In this document: piece by piece, positions 56,149 through 63,426 of the stretch | Layout of the letters: the number at the start of each line of letters is the position of its first letter | Position numbering within the stretch: the stretch's first letter is position 1 | NCBI GenBank assembly: GCA_946186505.1 | Contig: CAMHNI010000006.1 | Coordinates: 62,001 to 126,000 of the forward strand | Length of the DNA: 64,000 bases | DNA from: an uncultured Prevotellaceae bacterium | GTDB lineage: Bacteria; Bacteroidota; Bacteroidia; Bacteroidales; Bacteroidaceae | Reading direction: 5' to 3' | Position numbers and translations under genes: made by a program | The notes under the pieces: generated by a model | What the model was told of the DNA's origin: nothing | The model's input: only the letters and a program-made list of their open reading frames with translations | Database searches by the model: none

Positions 56149-56885
56149 TACCCTGCCTCGACGTGAAGGACGGCGAGACCGTCAAGGGCACCAACTTCGT
56201 AAATCTGCGAAGTGCCGGCGACCCTGTTGAGCTGGGTAAGATATACTCTGAACAAGGCGCCGACGAGCTGGTGTTCCTCGACATCACCGCCTCGTTCGAA
56301 GGCCGCAAGACCTTTACCGAAATGGTGACTAAGGTGGCAGAGACGCTGAACATACCTTTTACCGTCGGAGGCGGCATCAACGAGCTGGCCGATGTAGAAA
56401 GGCTGCTCTATGCCGGTGCCGACAAGGTGAGCGTCAACAGCGCCGCCATTCGCCGGCCTGAGCTGATCGACGAGATTACCAACCGATTCGGAAGTCAGGT
56501 GTGCGTCTGTGCTATCGATGCCCGTTACGACGAGGATGGATGGCATTGCTATCTGAAAGGCGGACGTGAACGGACAGAACGCGGACTCTTCGAGTGGGCC
56601 CACGAGGCCCAGGAACGCGGGGCTGGTGAAATACTCTTTACCTCGATGAATCACGATGGCGTGAAGGAAGGCTACGCCAATGAAGCCTTGCGCGAGCTGG
56701 CCGACAACCTTTCCATACCCATCATCGCCAGTGGCGGCGCAGGCAAGAAGGAGCATTTCCGCGACGTCTTCATCGAAGGACACGCCGACGCTGCCCTTGC
56801 TGCCAGCGTTTTCCACTTCGGCGAGATTCCCGTGCCCGAACTCAAGCAATACCTCCGCAACGAGGGAATAAACGTCAGAATATAA
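56127..56885 (+). CDS. hisF: Imidazole glycerol phosphate synthase, cyclase subunit
   Basis: Partner of HisH; makes imidazole glycerol phosphate and AICAR. It starts [21 protein letters not shown] with the catalytic Asp, and has VGGGI, the second Asp in [11 protein letters not shown], and ASGGAGK. 252 aa. Overlap of 22 bp with hisA indicates tight coupling. Confidence 0.97.
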   Translation: MGLAKRIIPCLDVKDGETVKGTNFVNLRSAGDPVELGKIYSEQGADELVFLDITASFEGRKTFTEMVTKVAETLNIPFTVGGGINELADVERLLYAGADKVSVNSAAIRRPELIDEITNRFGSQVCVCAIDARYDEDGWHCYLKGGRERTERGLFEWAHEAQERGAGEILFTSMNHDGVKEGYANEALRELADNLSIPIIASGGAGKKEHFRDVFIEGHADAALAASVFHFGEIPVPELKQYLRNEGINVRI

Positions 56886-56935
56886 CATGTCACACAGAAT
56901 AATAATGTCACACGAATCTCACAGATCTGTGTGAG
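56886..56935 (+). repeat. ATCTCACAGATCTGTG-type repeat in the hisF-hisIE gap
   Basis: CTCACA...TGTGAG around GATC can fold into a small hairpin; TGTCACAC occurs twice. It is the same family as 12787-12956. Confidence 0.75.
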
Positions 56936-56953
56936 AAATAAAAATATAGAAAG

Positions 56954-57601
56954 ATGAAGATAGACTTTGAGAAAAGCGGTGGCCTCGTACCTGCCATCAT
57001 TCAGGATGCGAGAACAAAGAATGTGTTGATGTTAGGTTACATGAACCAGGAGGCTTTCGACAAAACAGTGCAAACCAAGAAAGTGACCTTCTGGAGTCGG
57101 TCGCGCAACTGTCTGTGGACAAAGGGTGAGACCAGCGGAAACTTCCTGAACCTGACAGATATCAAGGTGGACTGCGACAACGACACCCTGCTCATTCAGG
57201 CCATTCCCGACGGCCCTACCTGCCACAAGGGAACCGACACCTGCTGGGGCGAGGACAACAAGGTGAATCCGTTGCTGTTCCTGACGGAGTTGCAGGACTT
57301 CATTGACCGTCGGCATGAAGAGATGCCGGAGGGCAGCTACACCACTTCACTATTCAAGGACGGCGTGAACCGCATTGCTCAAAAAGTGGGCGAAGAGGCA
57401 TTAGAGACCGTTATCGAGGCTACCAACGGGTTCAAGGAGAAGGTCGTTTACGAAGCCTCAGACATGATATACCACCTTATTGTATTGCTCACCAGCAAGG
57501 GGCTGCGCATTGAGGATGTTGCCGCCGAACTGGCTAAGCGCCATGACCCCAACTGGGACAAGAAGCGTCGCGCCGCCAAGGCCGCTGGCACAATGGAATA
57601 G
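56954..57601 (+). CDS. hisIE: Bifunctional phosphoribosyl-AMP cyclohydrolase/phosphoribosyl-ATP pyrophosphatase
   Basis: Catalyses steps 2 and 3 of histidine synthesis. N-terminal HisI domain with metal ligands in DCDNDTLL and GPTCHKGTDTC; C-terminal HisE domain with KVGEEALETVIEA and YEASDMIYHLIVLL. 215 aa. Fourth histidine gene of the cluster; hisG, hisD, hisC and hisB are not in this window. Confidence 0.96.
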   Translation: MKIDFEKSGGLVPAIIQDARTKNVLMLGYMNQEAFDKTVQTKKVTFWSRSRNCLWTKGETSGNFLNLTDIKVDCDNDTLLIQAIPDGPTCHKGTDTCWGEDNKVNPLLFLTELQDFIDRRHEEMPEGSYTTSLFKDGVNRIAQKVGEEALETVIEATNGFKEKVVYEASDMIYHLIVLLTSKGLRIEDVAAELAKRHDPNWDKKRRAAKAAGTME

Positions 57602-57633
57602 GAAGAACGCTAATCTGTAAATCGACAATTCCC

Positions 57634-58350
57634 ATGGTGCTCATAGAATATAAGAACGTAAACATCTACCACAAGGACGGTGACACGGTTTTGCGCGGAG
57701 TGAACTTCCATGTTGAAGAGGGAGAGTTCATCTACCTCATCGGTCGTGTTGGTTCTGGAAAAAGCTCACTGCTGAAGACCATCTATCAGGAACTGGACAT
57801 TGACGAAGCTGACGAGGCAACTGTCTTAGGGCAGGATATGGTGACCATTCGGCGTAAGCAGGTTCCCGGATTGCGCCGACAGATGGGCATTATCTTCCAG
57901 GACCTTCAGCTCCTGAGCGACCGTAGCGTTTACAGCAATCTGTACTTTGTACTGAAGGCAACGGGATGGAACGACAAAGAGCGTATCAATGAACGCATCG
58001 ACGAGGTCTTGACACAGGTTGGCCTTAACGACAAGAAAGACCGCATGCCTCATGAACTCTCTGGCGGTGAACAGCAGCGCATCTCCATAGCCCGTGCCTT
58101 GTTGAACAGCCCACAGCTTATCGTAGCCGACGAGCCGACGGCCAATCTCGACCATGAGACTGCTGACAACATCATCCAACTGCTGCGTGAAATATCACTC
58201 CGGGGGACTGCGGTCATCCTGACCACCCACAACCGTTCGCTCCTTAACAAATATCCCGGCATCGTCTATCGTTGCAACAACCAGAAATTAGAGGAGGTCA
58301 CCAACGACTACAACCAGATACAGTTCTCGGAAGAGGAGTTGAAAGACTGA
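57634..58350 (+). CDS. ftsE: FtsE-like ABC transporter ATPase
   Basis: ATPase that with FtsX controls cell-wall hydrolysis at division. Walker A GRVGSGKSS (~37-45), signature LSGGEQQRISIARALL (~143), Walker B LIVADEPTANLD and H-loop TTHN. 238 aa, no membrane segment. The neighbouring genes do not include ftsX, so the assignment rests on the sequence style (IEYKNVNIYHKDG start); a LolD-like role is the main alternative. Confidence 0.82.
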   Translation: MVLIEYKNVNIYHKDGDTVLRGVNFHVEEGEFIYLIGRVGSGKSSLLKTIYQELDIDEADEATVLGQDMVTIRRKQVPGLRRQMGIIFQDLQLLSDRSVYSNLYFVLKATGWNDKERINERIDEVLTQVGLNDKKDRMPHELSGGEQQRISIARALLNSPQLIVADEPTANLDHETADNIIQLLREISLRGTAVILTTHNRSLLNKYPGIVYRCNNQKLEEVTNDYNQIQFSEEELKD

Positions 58351-58355
58351 GGCGG

Positions 58356-58505
<150 letters not shown>

Positions 58506-58510
58506 CAACT

Positions 58511-59830
58511 ATGAAAGTAATGAAATTTGGCGGAACCTCTGTAGGCACGCCACAAAGAATGAAGGAAGTAACCAGCCTCGTCACCAAGAGTGGAGAGCCG
58601 GTTTTCTTGGTACTCTCGGCTATGTCCGGAACCACAAATTCATTGGTAGAGATTTCTGACTATCTCTACAAGAAAAATCCCGACGGAGCAAACGAGGTCA
58701 TCAACCGCTTAGAGTCGAAGTACGCCAAGCACGTCGAGGAACTCTACACTAAAGACGAGACCAAGGCTGCCACTATCGACTTCTTAAAGGACGAGTTCAA
58801 CTACCTGCGTTCGTTTACTAAGGAAATTTTCACTTCGTTTGAGGAGAAGGCTATTGTTGCCCAGGGCGAAATGCTCTCAACAAACATGGTGATGAACTAC
58901 ATGAAGGAACAGGGAATCAAGGCCGTACTGCTTAACGCCCTCGATTTCATGCGTACAGACAAGAATGCCGAACCCGACCCCGTCTATATCAAAGAGAAAC
59001 TCGCGGCTATCATGGCCGAGAACGAGGGTCAGCAGGTTTATATCACCCAGGGCTTCATCTGCCGCAATGCTTACGGTGAAGTTGACAATCTGCAGCGTGG
59101 CGGTTCCGACTATACGGCATCGCTTATCGGTGCAGCCATCGGCGCTGAGGAAATCCAGATATGGACTGACATTGACGGTATGCATAACAACGACCCGCGA
59201 GTGGTCGAAAAGACTCAGCCCGTTCACCAGCTGCAGTTTGAGGAAGCCGCCGAGCTGGCCTACTTCGGTGCCAAGATTCTGCATCCTACATGCGTTCAGC
59301 CTGCCAAGTACGCAGGAATTCCTGTCCGGCTGTTGAACACGATGGACCCCGAAGCTGAGGGAACCACCATCTCCAATGCCACCGAATACGGCAAGATCAA
59401 AGCCGTGGCCGCCAAGGACAACATCATTGCCATCAAGATCAAGTCCAGCCGAATGCTCCTGGCCACAGGTTTCCTGCGTAAGGTGTTCGAGATATTTGAG
59501 TCTTACCAGACTCCTATCGATATGGTCTGCACCTCCGAAGTAGGCGTCTCCATGTCTATCGACAACTCTGCCCACCTCGGCGAGATCGTGGACGAACTGA
59601 AAAAGTACGGCACTGTCACCGTCGATACCGGCATGTGCATCATCTGCGTCGTCGGCGACCTCGACTGGTCAAACATCGGCTTCGAAACCCGCGTCATGGA
59701 CGCTTTCAAGAACATACCGGTGCGCATGGTCAGCTATGGCGGTTCCAACTACAACATCTCGTTCCTCATCAAGGAAGAAGACAAGCGCCGCGCCCTGCAG
59801 TCTCTCAGTGACAACCTGTTTAACAATTAG
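58511..59830 (+). CDS. lysC: Aspartate kinase
   Basis: First step of the aspartate pathway to lysine, diaminopimelate, threonine and methionine. Kinase signature MKFGGTSVG at the N-terminus, GGSDYTASLIGAAIGAEEIQIWTDIDG (~197-225), and two C-terminal ACT domains (VCTSEVGVSMSID; ISFLIKEEDK) for feedback control. 439 aa, monofunctional. It lies next to lysA. Confidence 0.94.
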   Translation: MKVMKFGGTSVGTPQRMKEVTSLVTKSGEPVFLVLSAMSGTTNSLVEISDYLYKKNPDGANEVINRLESKYAKHVEELYTKDETKAATIDFLKDEFNYLRSFTKEIFTSFEEKAIVAQGEMLSTNMVMNYMKEQGIKAVLLNALDFMRTDKNAEPDPVYIKEKLAAIMAENEGQQVYITQGFICRNAYGEVDNLQRGGSDYTASLIGAAIGAEEIQIWTDIDGMHNNDPRVVEKTQPVHQLQFEEAAELAYFGAKILHPTCVQPAKYAGIPVRLLNTMDPEAEGTTISNATEYGKIKAVAAKDNIIAIKIKSSRMLLATGFLRKVFEIFESYQTPIDMVCTSEVGVSMSIDNSAHLGEIVDELKKYGTVTVDTGMCIICVVGDLDWSNIGFETRVMDAFKNIPVRMVSYGGSNYNISFLIKEEDKRRALQSLSDNLFNN

Positions 59831-59834
59831 CGTT

Positions 59835-59855
59835 CAACGTGGTTCACCCACGTTG
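59835..59855 (+). other. Hairpin between lysC and lysA
   Basis: CAACGTGG / CCACGTTG, an 8-bp perfect stem with a 5-nt loop just after the lysC stop. No T-run, so it may affect mRNA stability or translation rather than end transcription. Confidence 0.55.
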
Positions 59856-59871
59856 CCCAATGACAAACAAC

Positions 59872-61026
59872 ATGAAAGGTAAATTCCCCGTGGAAAGGTT
59901 CCAGACACTGCGGACACCTTTCTACTATTACGACACGGAACTGCTGCGCCAGACACTGAAAGCCATCAACGACGAGATCTCGCGACATGAAGGCTGGCAC
60001 ATGCATTACGCCGTCAAGGCAAACGCCAACCCCAAGGTGCTGCAGATTATCCGGCAGGCAGGACTGGGAGCCGACTGCGTCAGCGGCGGCGAGATAGAAG
60101 CCTGCACGCGTGCCGGCTTCCCCGGCTCGAAGATGGTCTATGCCGGTGTGGGCAAAAGCGACTGGGAAATCAATCTCGGACTCGACCGCGACATCTTCTG
60201 CTTCAACGTCGAGAGCATACCCGAGTTAGAGGTCATCAACGAACTGGCTAAAGCCAAGGGAAAGGTTGCACGGGTAGCATTCCGGCTTAACCCCAATGTC
60301 GGTGCACACACCCACGCCAACATCACCACAGGACTGGCCGAGAACAAGTTCGGCATTGCCATGCGTGACATGGTGCCCGTCATCGAGCACGCCCACCAGC
60401 TTAGTAACGTCCAGGTGGTAGGCCTCCATTTTCACATCGGCAGTCAGATCCTTGACATGGGCGACTTCCAGGCACTCTGCAACCGCATCAATGAATTACA
60501 AGACGAGCTCGAACGTCATCGCATCTCAGTAGAGCACATCAACGTGGGCGGCGGTCTCGGCATCGACTACAGCCATCCTAACCGCGTCCCCATCCCCGAC
60601 TTCAAGGCCTACTTCGACACATACGCCAAGAAGCTGCGCCTGCGTCCGGGGCAGACACTGCATTTCGAACTCGGACGTGCCGTCGTGGCTCAATGCGGCA
60701 GCCTCATCACGCGTACCTTATATATTAAGGAAGGAGCAGTGAAAAAGTTTGCCATTGTTGATGCCGGATTTACAGACCTCATCCGTCCCGCTCTCTATCA
60801 AGCATACCACAAGATTGAGAACATCACCAGCGACGAGCCCATCGACACTTACGATGTTGTTGGCCCCATCTGTGAATCCACAGATGTGTTTGCTAAGCAG
60901 ATTGACTTGAACGGTTGCCGTCGCGGCGACCTGTTAGCCATCCGTTCCGCCGGTGCCTACGGAGAAATCATGGCCTCACAGTACAACTGCCGCCAGTTGC
61001 CCGTCGGTTACACGAGTGACGATTGA
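59872..61026 (+). CDS. lysA: Diaminopimelate decarboxylase
   Basis: PLP enzyme that converts meso-diaminopimelate to lysine. PLP Lys in HYAVKANANP (~49), HIGSQ, GGGLGIDY, and the conserved CESTD near the C-terminus. Start ATG 59872 (MKGKFPVERF) is chosen because it gives the usual ~385 aa and clears the hairpin; ATG 59860 is the alternative. Paired with lysC. Confidence 0.94.
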   Translation: MKGKFPVERFQTLRTPFYYYDTELLRQTLKAINDEISRHEGWHMHYAVKANANPKVLQIIRQAGLGADCVSGGEIEACTRAGFPGSKMVYAGVGKSDWEINLGLDRDIFCFNVESIPELEVINELAKAKGKVARVAFRLNPNVGAHTHANITTGLAENKFGIAMRDMVPVIEHAHQLSNVQVVGLHFHIGSQILDMGDFQALCNRINELQDELERHRISVEHINVGGGLGIDYSHPNRVPIPDFKAYFDTYAKKLRLRPGQTLHFELGRAVVAQCGSLITRTLYIKEGAVKKFAIVDAGFTDLIRPALYQAYHKIENITSDEPIDTYDVVGPICESTDVFAKQIDLNGCRRGDLLAIRSAGAYGEIMASQYNCRQLPVGYTSDD

Positions 61027-61061
61027 TAGCGTCCAAGCTTCTCAATAGTGTCGATACAAAC

Positions 61062-61120
61062 ACAACTGGTAGCACCCGCCCCCGTGACAACTCACAGGTG
61101 TAAGAGGTGCTACCAGTTGT
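61062..61120. repeat. 15-bp perfect inverted repeat behind lysA
   Basis: ACAACTGGTAGCACC (61062-61076) and GGTGCTACCAGTTGT (61106-61120) with a 29-nt centre. It marks the border between the lysA operon and the accessory region; it may be a terminator stem or the end of a mobile element. Confidence 0.75.
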
Positions 61121-61207
61121 CTTGATTTGAGGCTTCTTTCTGGTAAAACCTGCTGTTTTTCTTCATTTAATTAGGTAGTCTCAGTTTTATTGTGTATATT
61201 TGCAGCA

Positions 61208-61339
61208 AAATGTGCTAAAGATTACGAACAAATCAAAGCCCTATTTGGAACCAAGGTGTTTGATTATCCAAAGCCTGTAGAATTAGTAAGGAATCTTCTG
61301 AGAATGGGTTCTGAGGATGGTAACATTGAGAATCGGTAA
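61208..61339 (+). pseudogene. Fragment of a type III methyltransferase (Mod)
   Basis: About 43 codons without a start (KDYEQIKALFGTKVFDYPKPVE.. in pieces) match the segment just before the SAM motif of type III Mod subunits (KVFxxPKPVELI). It begins right after a promoter-like TATATTTG (61195-61202) and ends at a TAA in the region where the Res fragment begins. Identification is from the pattern of the family and is moderately sure. Confidence 0.6.
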
Positions 61340-61757
61340 GAAAACAGATGATTCCAAGACACCTGCAGAGTATCTATATGAGCCCATCGCATACGATTCT
61401 CCTTTGGAGAGGACCAACATCCTGGACAATATTGATGTGGCGGAACTAATTGTATATGGAAAGATACCAAGTAGTAGTATCAGGATGCCAACCATCACAG
61501 ACGAGACCTATTCACCAGACTTTATGTATATTGTCAAAAAGAAAGATGGTACTATGTCTATGAATGTTGTCATTGAAACCAAAGACATCAATCAAGAAAC
61601 AGATTTACATCCAAAGGAAAGTGCAAAGATTGACTGTGCTAAACTATTCTTTGAACAAATCTCTAAGGATAATCCCTCATTCCCGATTAGTTTTGAACGA
61701 CAAATTAACAGGCAAAGGATGAATGAAATAATAGACAGACTGATATCATCTAAATGA
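61317..61757 (+). pseudogene. C-terminal fragment of a type III restriction enzyme (Res)
   Basis: 146 residues (AEYLYEPIAYDSPLERTNI, VYGKIPSSSIRMPTI, YSPDFMYIVKKKDG, VVIETKD) match the C-terminal endonuclease region of Res subunits, including the D...E-x-K nuclease pattern (SPDF ... IETKD). The DEAD-like translocase part, several hundred residues, is missing. The Mod fragment runs directly into it in another frame, so a deletion has fused mod to the end of res. The fragment is unlikely to work alone. Confidence 0.8.
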
Positions 61758-61780
61758 TGTCATATCTTTTAAGCTAAATA

Positions 61781-62238
61781 ACGTGAGTTCGACGAAATAT
61801 AACTGTCTGAAAATTTGGTGATTAGCGAAAATTGTTGTAACTTTATAGTGCCAAAAACAAAGTTTCACAAACAATAATCGCTATGATCACCGAGGACAAA
61901 GTTACGGAATTATTTTGTATTGCAGACGATTTCTGCAAGTTTTTTGATGCCATGATGGAAAAATATACCATAAAGGAGGCTAAAAAGCGCAATTATCACC
62001 GTGATTCGACGCTGTCGAAGTCGGAAGTGATGCTCATCATGATACTTTTCCACGACTCCGGCTACCGCTGCCTGAAGCACTTCTATCTGGAATCTGTCTG
62101 CAAGCACATGCGCCATCTGTTCCCTCGCGTTGTCTCATACAACCGGTTTGTGGAGCTGGAGCGCGATGTGGCCGTTCCGTTGGCGCTGTTCATCAAGAAG
62201 GTGCTGCTTGGCAAGTGTACGGGCGTGAGTTTCGTTGA
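61781..62238 (+). mobile_element. IS982-family element, left part only
   Basis: The presumed left end begins near AACGTGAGTTCGACGAAA (61781), followed by ~100 bp and a transposase start. The element breaks off at about 62238 inside the transposase gene and is joined to phage DNA; no right end is present. Confidence 0.65.
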
Positions 62239-62329
62239 CAGCCTGGGCAACCTTGGCCTCCACAGTTTCCTGCATGGCGTATGCCTGTGTATAGCCCTTG
62301 ATCTCAGAGGCTATCTGGCCTATTCCTGA
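61883..62329 (+). pseudogene. Truncated IS982-family transposase
   Basis: The first ~117 residues (MITEDKVTELFCIADDFCKFF, LSKSEVMLIMI, VSYNRFVELE, GKCTGVSFVDS) are typical of Bacteroidales IS982 transposases up to the first catalytic Asp (FVDS). After that the frame reads 28 unrelated residues from the adjoining phage sequence before a stop. The other two acidic residues of the catalytic triad are missing, so it is inactive. Confidence 0.8.
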
Positions 62330-62415
62330 GACTATGTTCTGGATGGCCTCCCGATTGTGGAGCAGACTGTCAGACAGATTATTGAGGACAGTCTTGGAGA
62401 ATATTTTAATAACGT
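62236..62415 (-). pseudogene. Phage-type coiled-coil protein fragment
   Basis: On the minus strand an open frame without a start reads KIFSKTVLNNLSDSLLHNRE, AIQNIVSGIGQIASEIKGY and TQAYAMQETVEAKVAQAVNE, a strongly helical sequence like tail or tape-measure proteins. It is cut by the IS982 junction. Weak evidence, based on composition and context. Confidence 0.35.
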
Positions 62416-62430
62416 TGACATTTTAATGAA

Positions 62431-62910
62431 ATGAGAAAAGAACTTTATAAAGCAATCGCTGATAAGCTGTTTCTGATAGCATCTGACGGCAGTATGATAG
62501 ACCCGGAGGCTGAGGAACAGCCAGAGAGACTGATCAAGTATGTCGATCTCTGGAACCATAACGTGGAATTTATAGACGAGGAACAACCCTGGGAGCGTCC
62601 TGCGGTATTCGTGGAGTTTACCCCTATTGTATGGGAAACTATCAAACCAGGCCGTGAGTACCGTAGCAAGCCTGTGGTGAACCTCCATATCGTGACGGAC
62701 TGGGCTGGTGATGCCTCTGCTAGCTCAGAACTGCAAGATGATGCCTTGGCGGTGCTGGACTATTCAGGAATTATCCACAAAGCGCTACAAGGGCTTGAAG
62801 GTGAACATTTCAGCCGTTTCGACCTGGCTGAGACACATACGAATCACAATCATGATGAAATTGTAGAATCGATTGAAGTTTACAAGTGCGTGGCAGAACG
62901 AAAACTGTAG
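62431..62910 (+). CDS. Phage-type hypothetical protein, possible tail completion/connector
   Basis: 159 aa. It begins MRKELYKAIADKLFLIA, with a middle ERPAVFVEFTPIVWETI and a helical segment SSELQDDALAVLDYSGII. Size and alternating helix/strand pattern resemble phage head-tail connector or tail-terminator proteins, but no family is firmly recognised. It is intact, and is followed directly by a strong hairpin terminator at 62931. Confidence 0.55.
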   Translation: MRKELYKAIADKLFLIASDGSMIDPEAEEQPERLIKYVDLWNHNVEFIDEEQPWERPAVFVEFTPIVWETIKPGREYRSKPVVNLHIVTDWAGDASASSELQDDALAVLDYSGIIHKALQGLEGEHFSRFDLAETHTNHNHDEIVESIEVYKCVAERKL

Positions 62911-62930
62911 TTGAAGTTTAAAAGCATAAA

Positions 62931-62975
62931 AAATCCGCAATTTGTTTGGAAGTTGCGGATTTTTTTGTATCTTTG
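62931..62975 (+). promoter_or_regulatory. Terminator hairpin carrying a promoter (copy 1)
   Basis: AAATCCGCAA (62931-62940) and TTGCGGATTT (62953-62962) form a 10-bp stem followed by T residues: a terminator for the phage gene. The hairpin loop contains TTTG (62945-62948), exactly 19 nt before TATCTTTG (62968-62975), a full Bacteroidales promoter. One sequence thus ends one transcript and starts the next. Confidence 0.75.
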
Positions 62976-62987
62976 CAGCCGAAGAAG

Positions 62988-63120
62988 CATTGAGGGGAAT
63001 GGCTGACCTTGCAAATGAGCATAAGATACCGCCCCTTGATGCTTTAAGACAAAAAAGGATTTCGGATGAGTGGCCACACCTTGCAAACGAGCATAAGACG
63101 GCGCCCCGAAATCCTTATTT
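62988..63120 (+). other. Two successive stem-loops with related loops
   Basis: Loop 1 (AGCATTGAGGGG ... CCCCTTGATGCT, with two G-U pairs) and loop 2 (AAGGATTTCGG, 63055-63065 ... CCGAAATCCTT, 63106-63116, followed by T residues) each enclose a similar sequence ACCTTGCAAA(T/C)GAGCATAAGA. They follow the promoter at 62975. They may be a small RNA, or simply the duplicated 5' part of the next gene. Confidence 0.5.
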
Positions 63121-63284
63121 TTTTAAATGTTATAGGTTCTTTCGTGTTTTCCATCATTTTGGTAATCATTTTCCTGCTTGGATATACTACGGAGAGCGGA
63201 TTAAGGAATAAGACAAAAGCCGTGATAGAGACTATCCAGGAGGTGCAAAACGAGCAAATGGGCGACTCTACACAAATAAAATAA
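63066..63284 (+). CDS. Small membrane protein, 72 aa
   Basis: MSGHTLQTSIRRRPEIL, then one strong membrane helix (LNVIGSFVFSIILVIIFLL) and a charged tail. It lies ~90 bp after the promoter in the hairpin. Such small one-helix proteins in prophages can be holins, spanins or superinfection factors, but nothing here proves a role. A shortened copy of its start (TLQMSIRYRPLML then stop) lies just upstream at 63006-63050. Confidence 0.5.
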   Translation: MSGHTLQTSIRRRPEILIFLNVIGSFVFSIILVIIFLLGYTTESGLRNKTKAVIETIQEVQNEQMGDSTQIK

Positions 63285-63290
63285 TAAAAA

Positions 63291-63335
63291 AAATCCGTAA
63301 TTCCTTTGGAAGTTGCGGATTTTATTGTATCTTCG
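63291..63335 (+). promoter_or_regulatory. Terminator hairpin carrying a promoter (copy 2)
   Basis: AAATCCGTAA (63291-63300) / TTGCGGATTT (63313-63322), TTTG in the loop (63305-63308), 19 nt, TATCTTCG (63328-63335; one base off consensus). Same design as copy 1, with several base changes. Confidence 0.65.
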
Positions 63336-63399
63336 CAGCGTCAGAAATGGCCAGCGGGTGGTATACCTTGAAGAGCGAGCCCACATCGGCGACCTCTAT

Positions 63400-63425
63400 A
63401 GCAGCCTTCGGGCTGCTTTTCTTTT
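63400..63425 (+). terminator. Rho-independent terminator
   Basis: AGCAGCC-TTCG-GGCTGCT with a UUCG tetraloop, followed by TTTCTTTTTTT. It ends the short transcript from copy 2 (about 80 nt) and lies just beyond the stop of the converging phage gene. Confidence 0.85.
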
Positions 63426-63426
63426 T

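Noticed and set aside
61062..61120. Integron attC site
   Set aside because: The ends do not fit the RYYYAAC/GTTRRRY core sites and no integron integrase is present.
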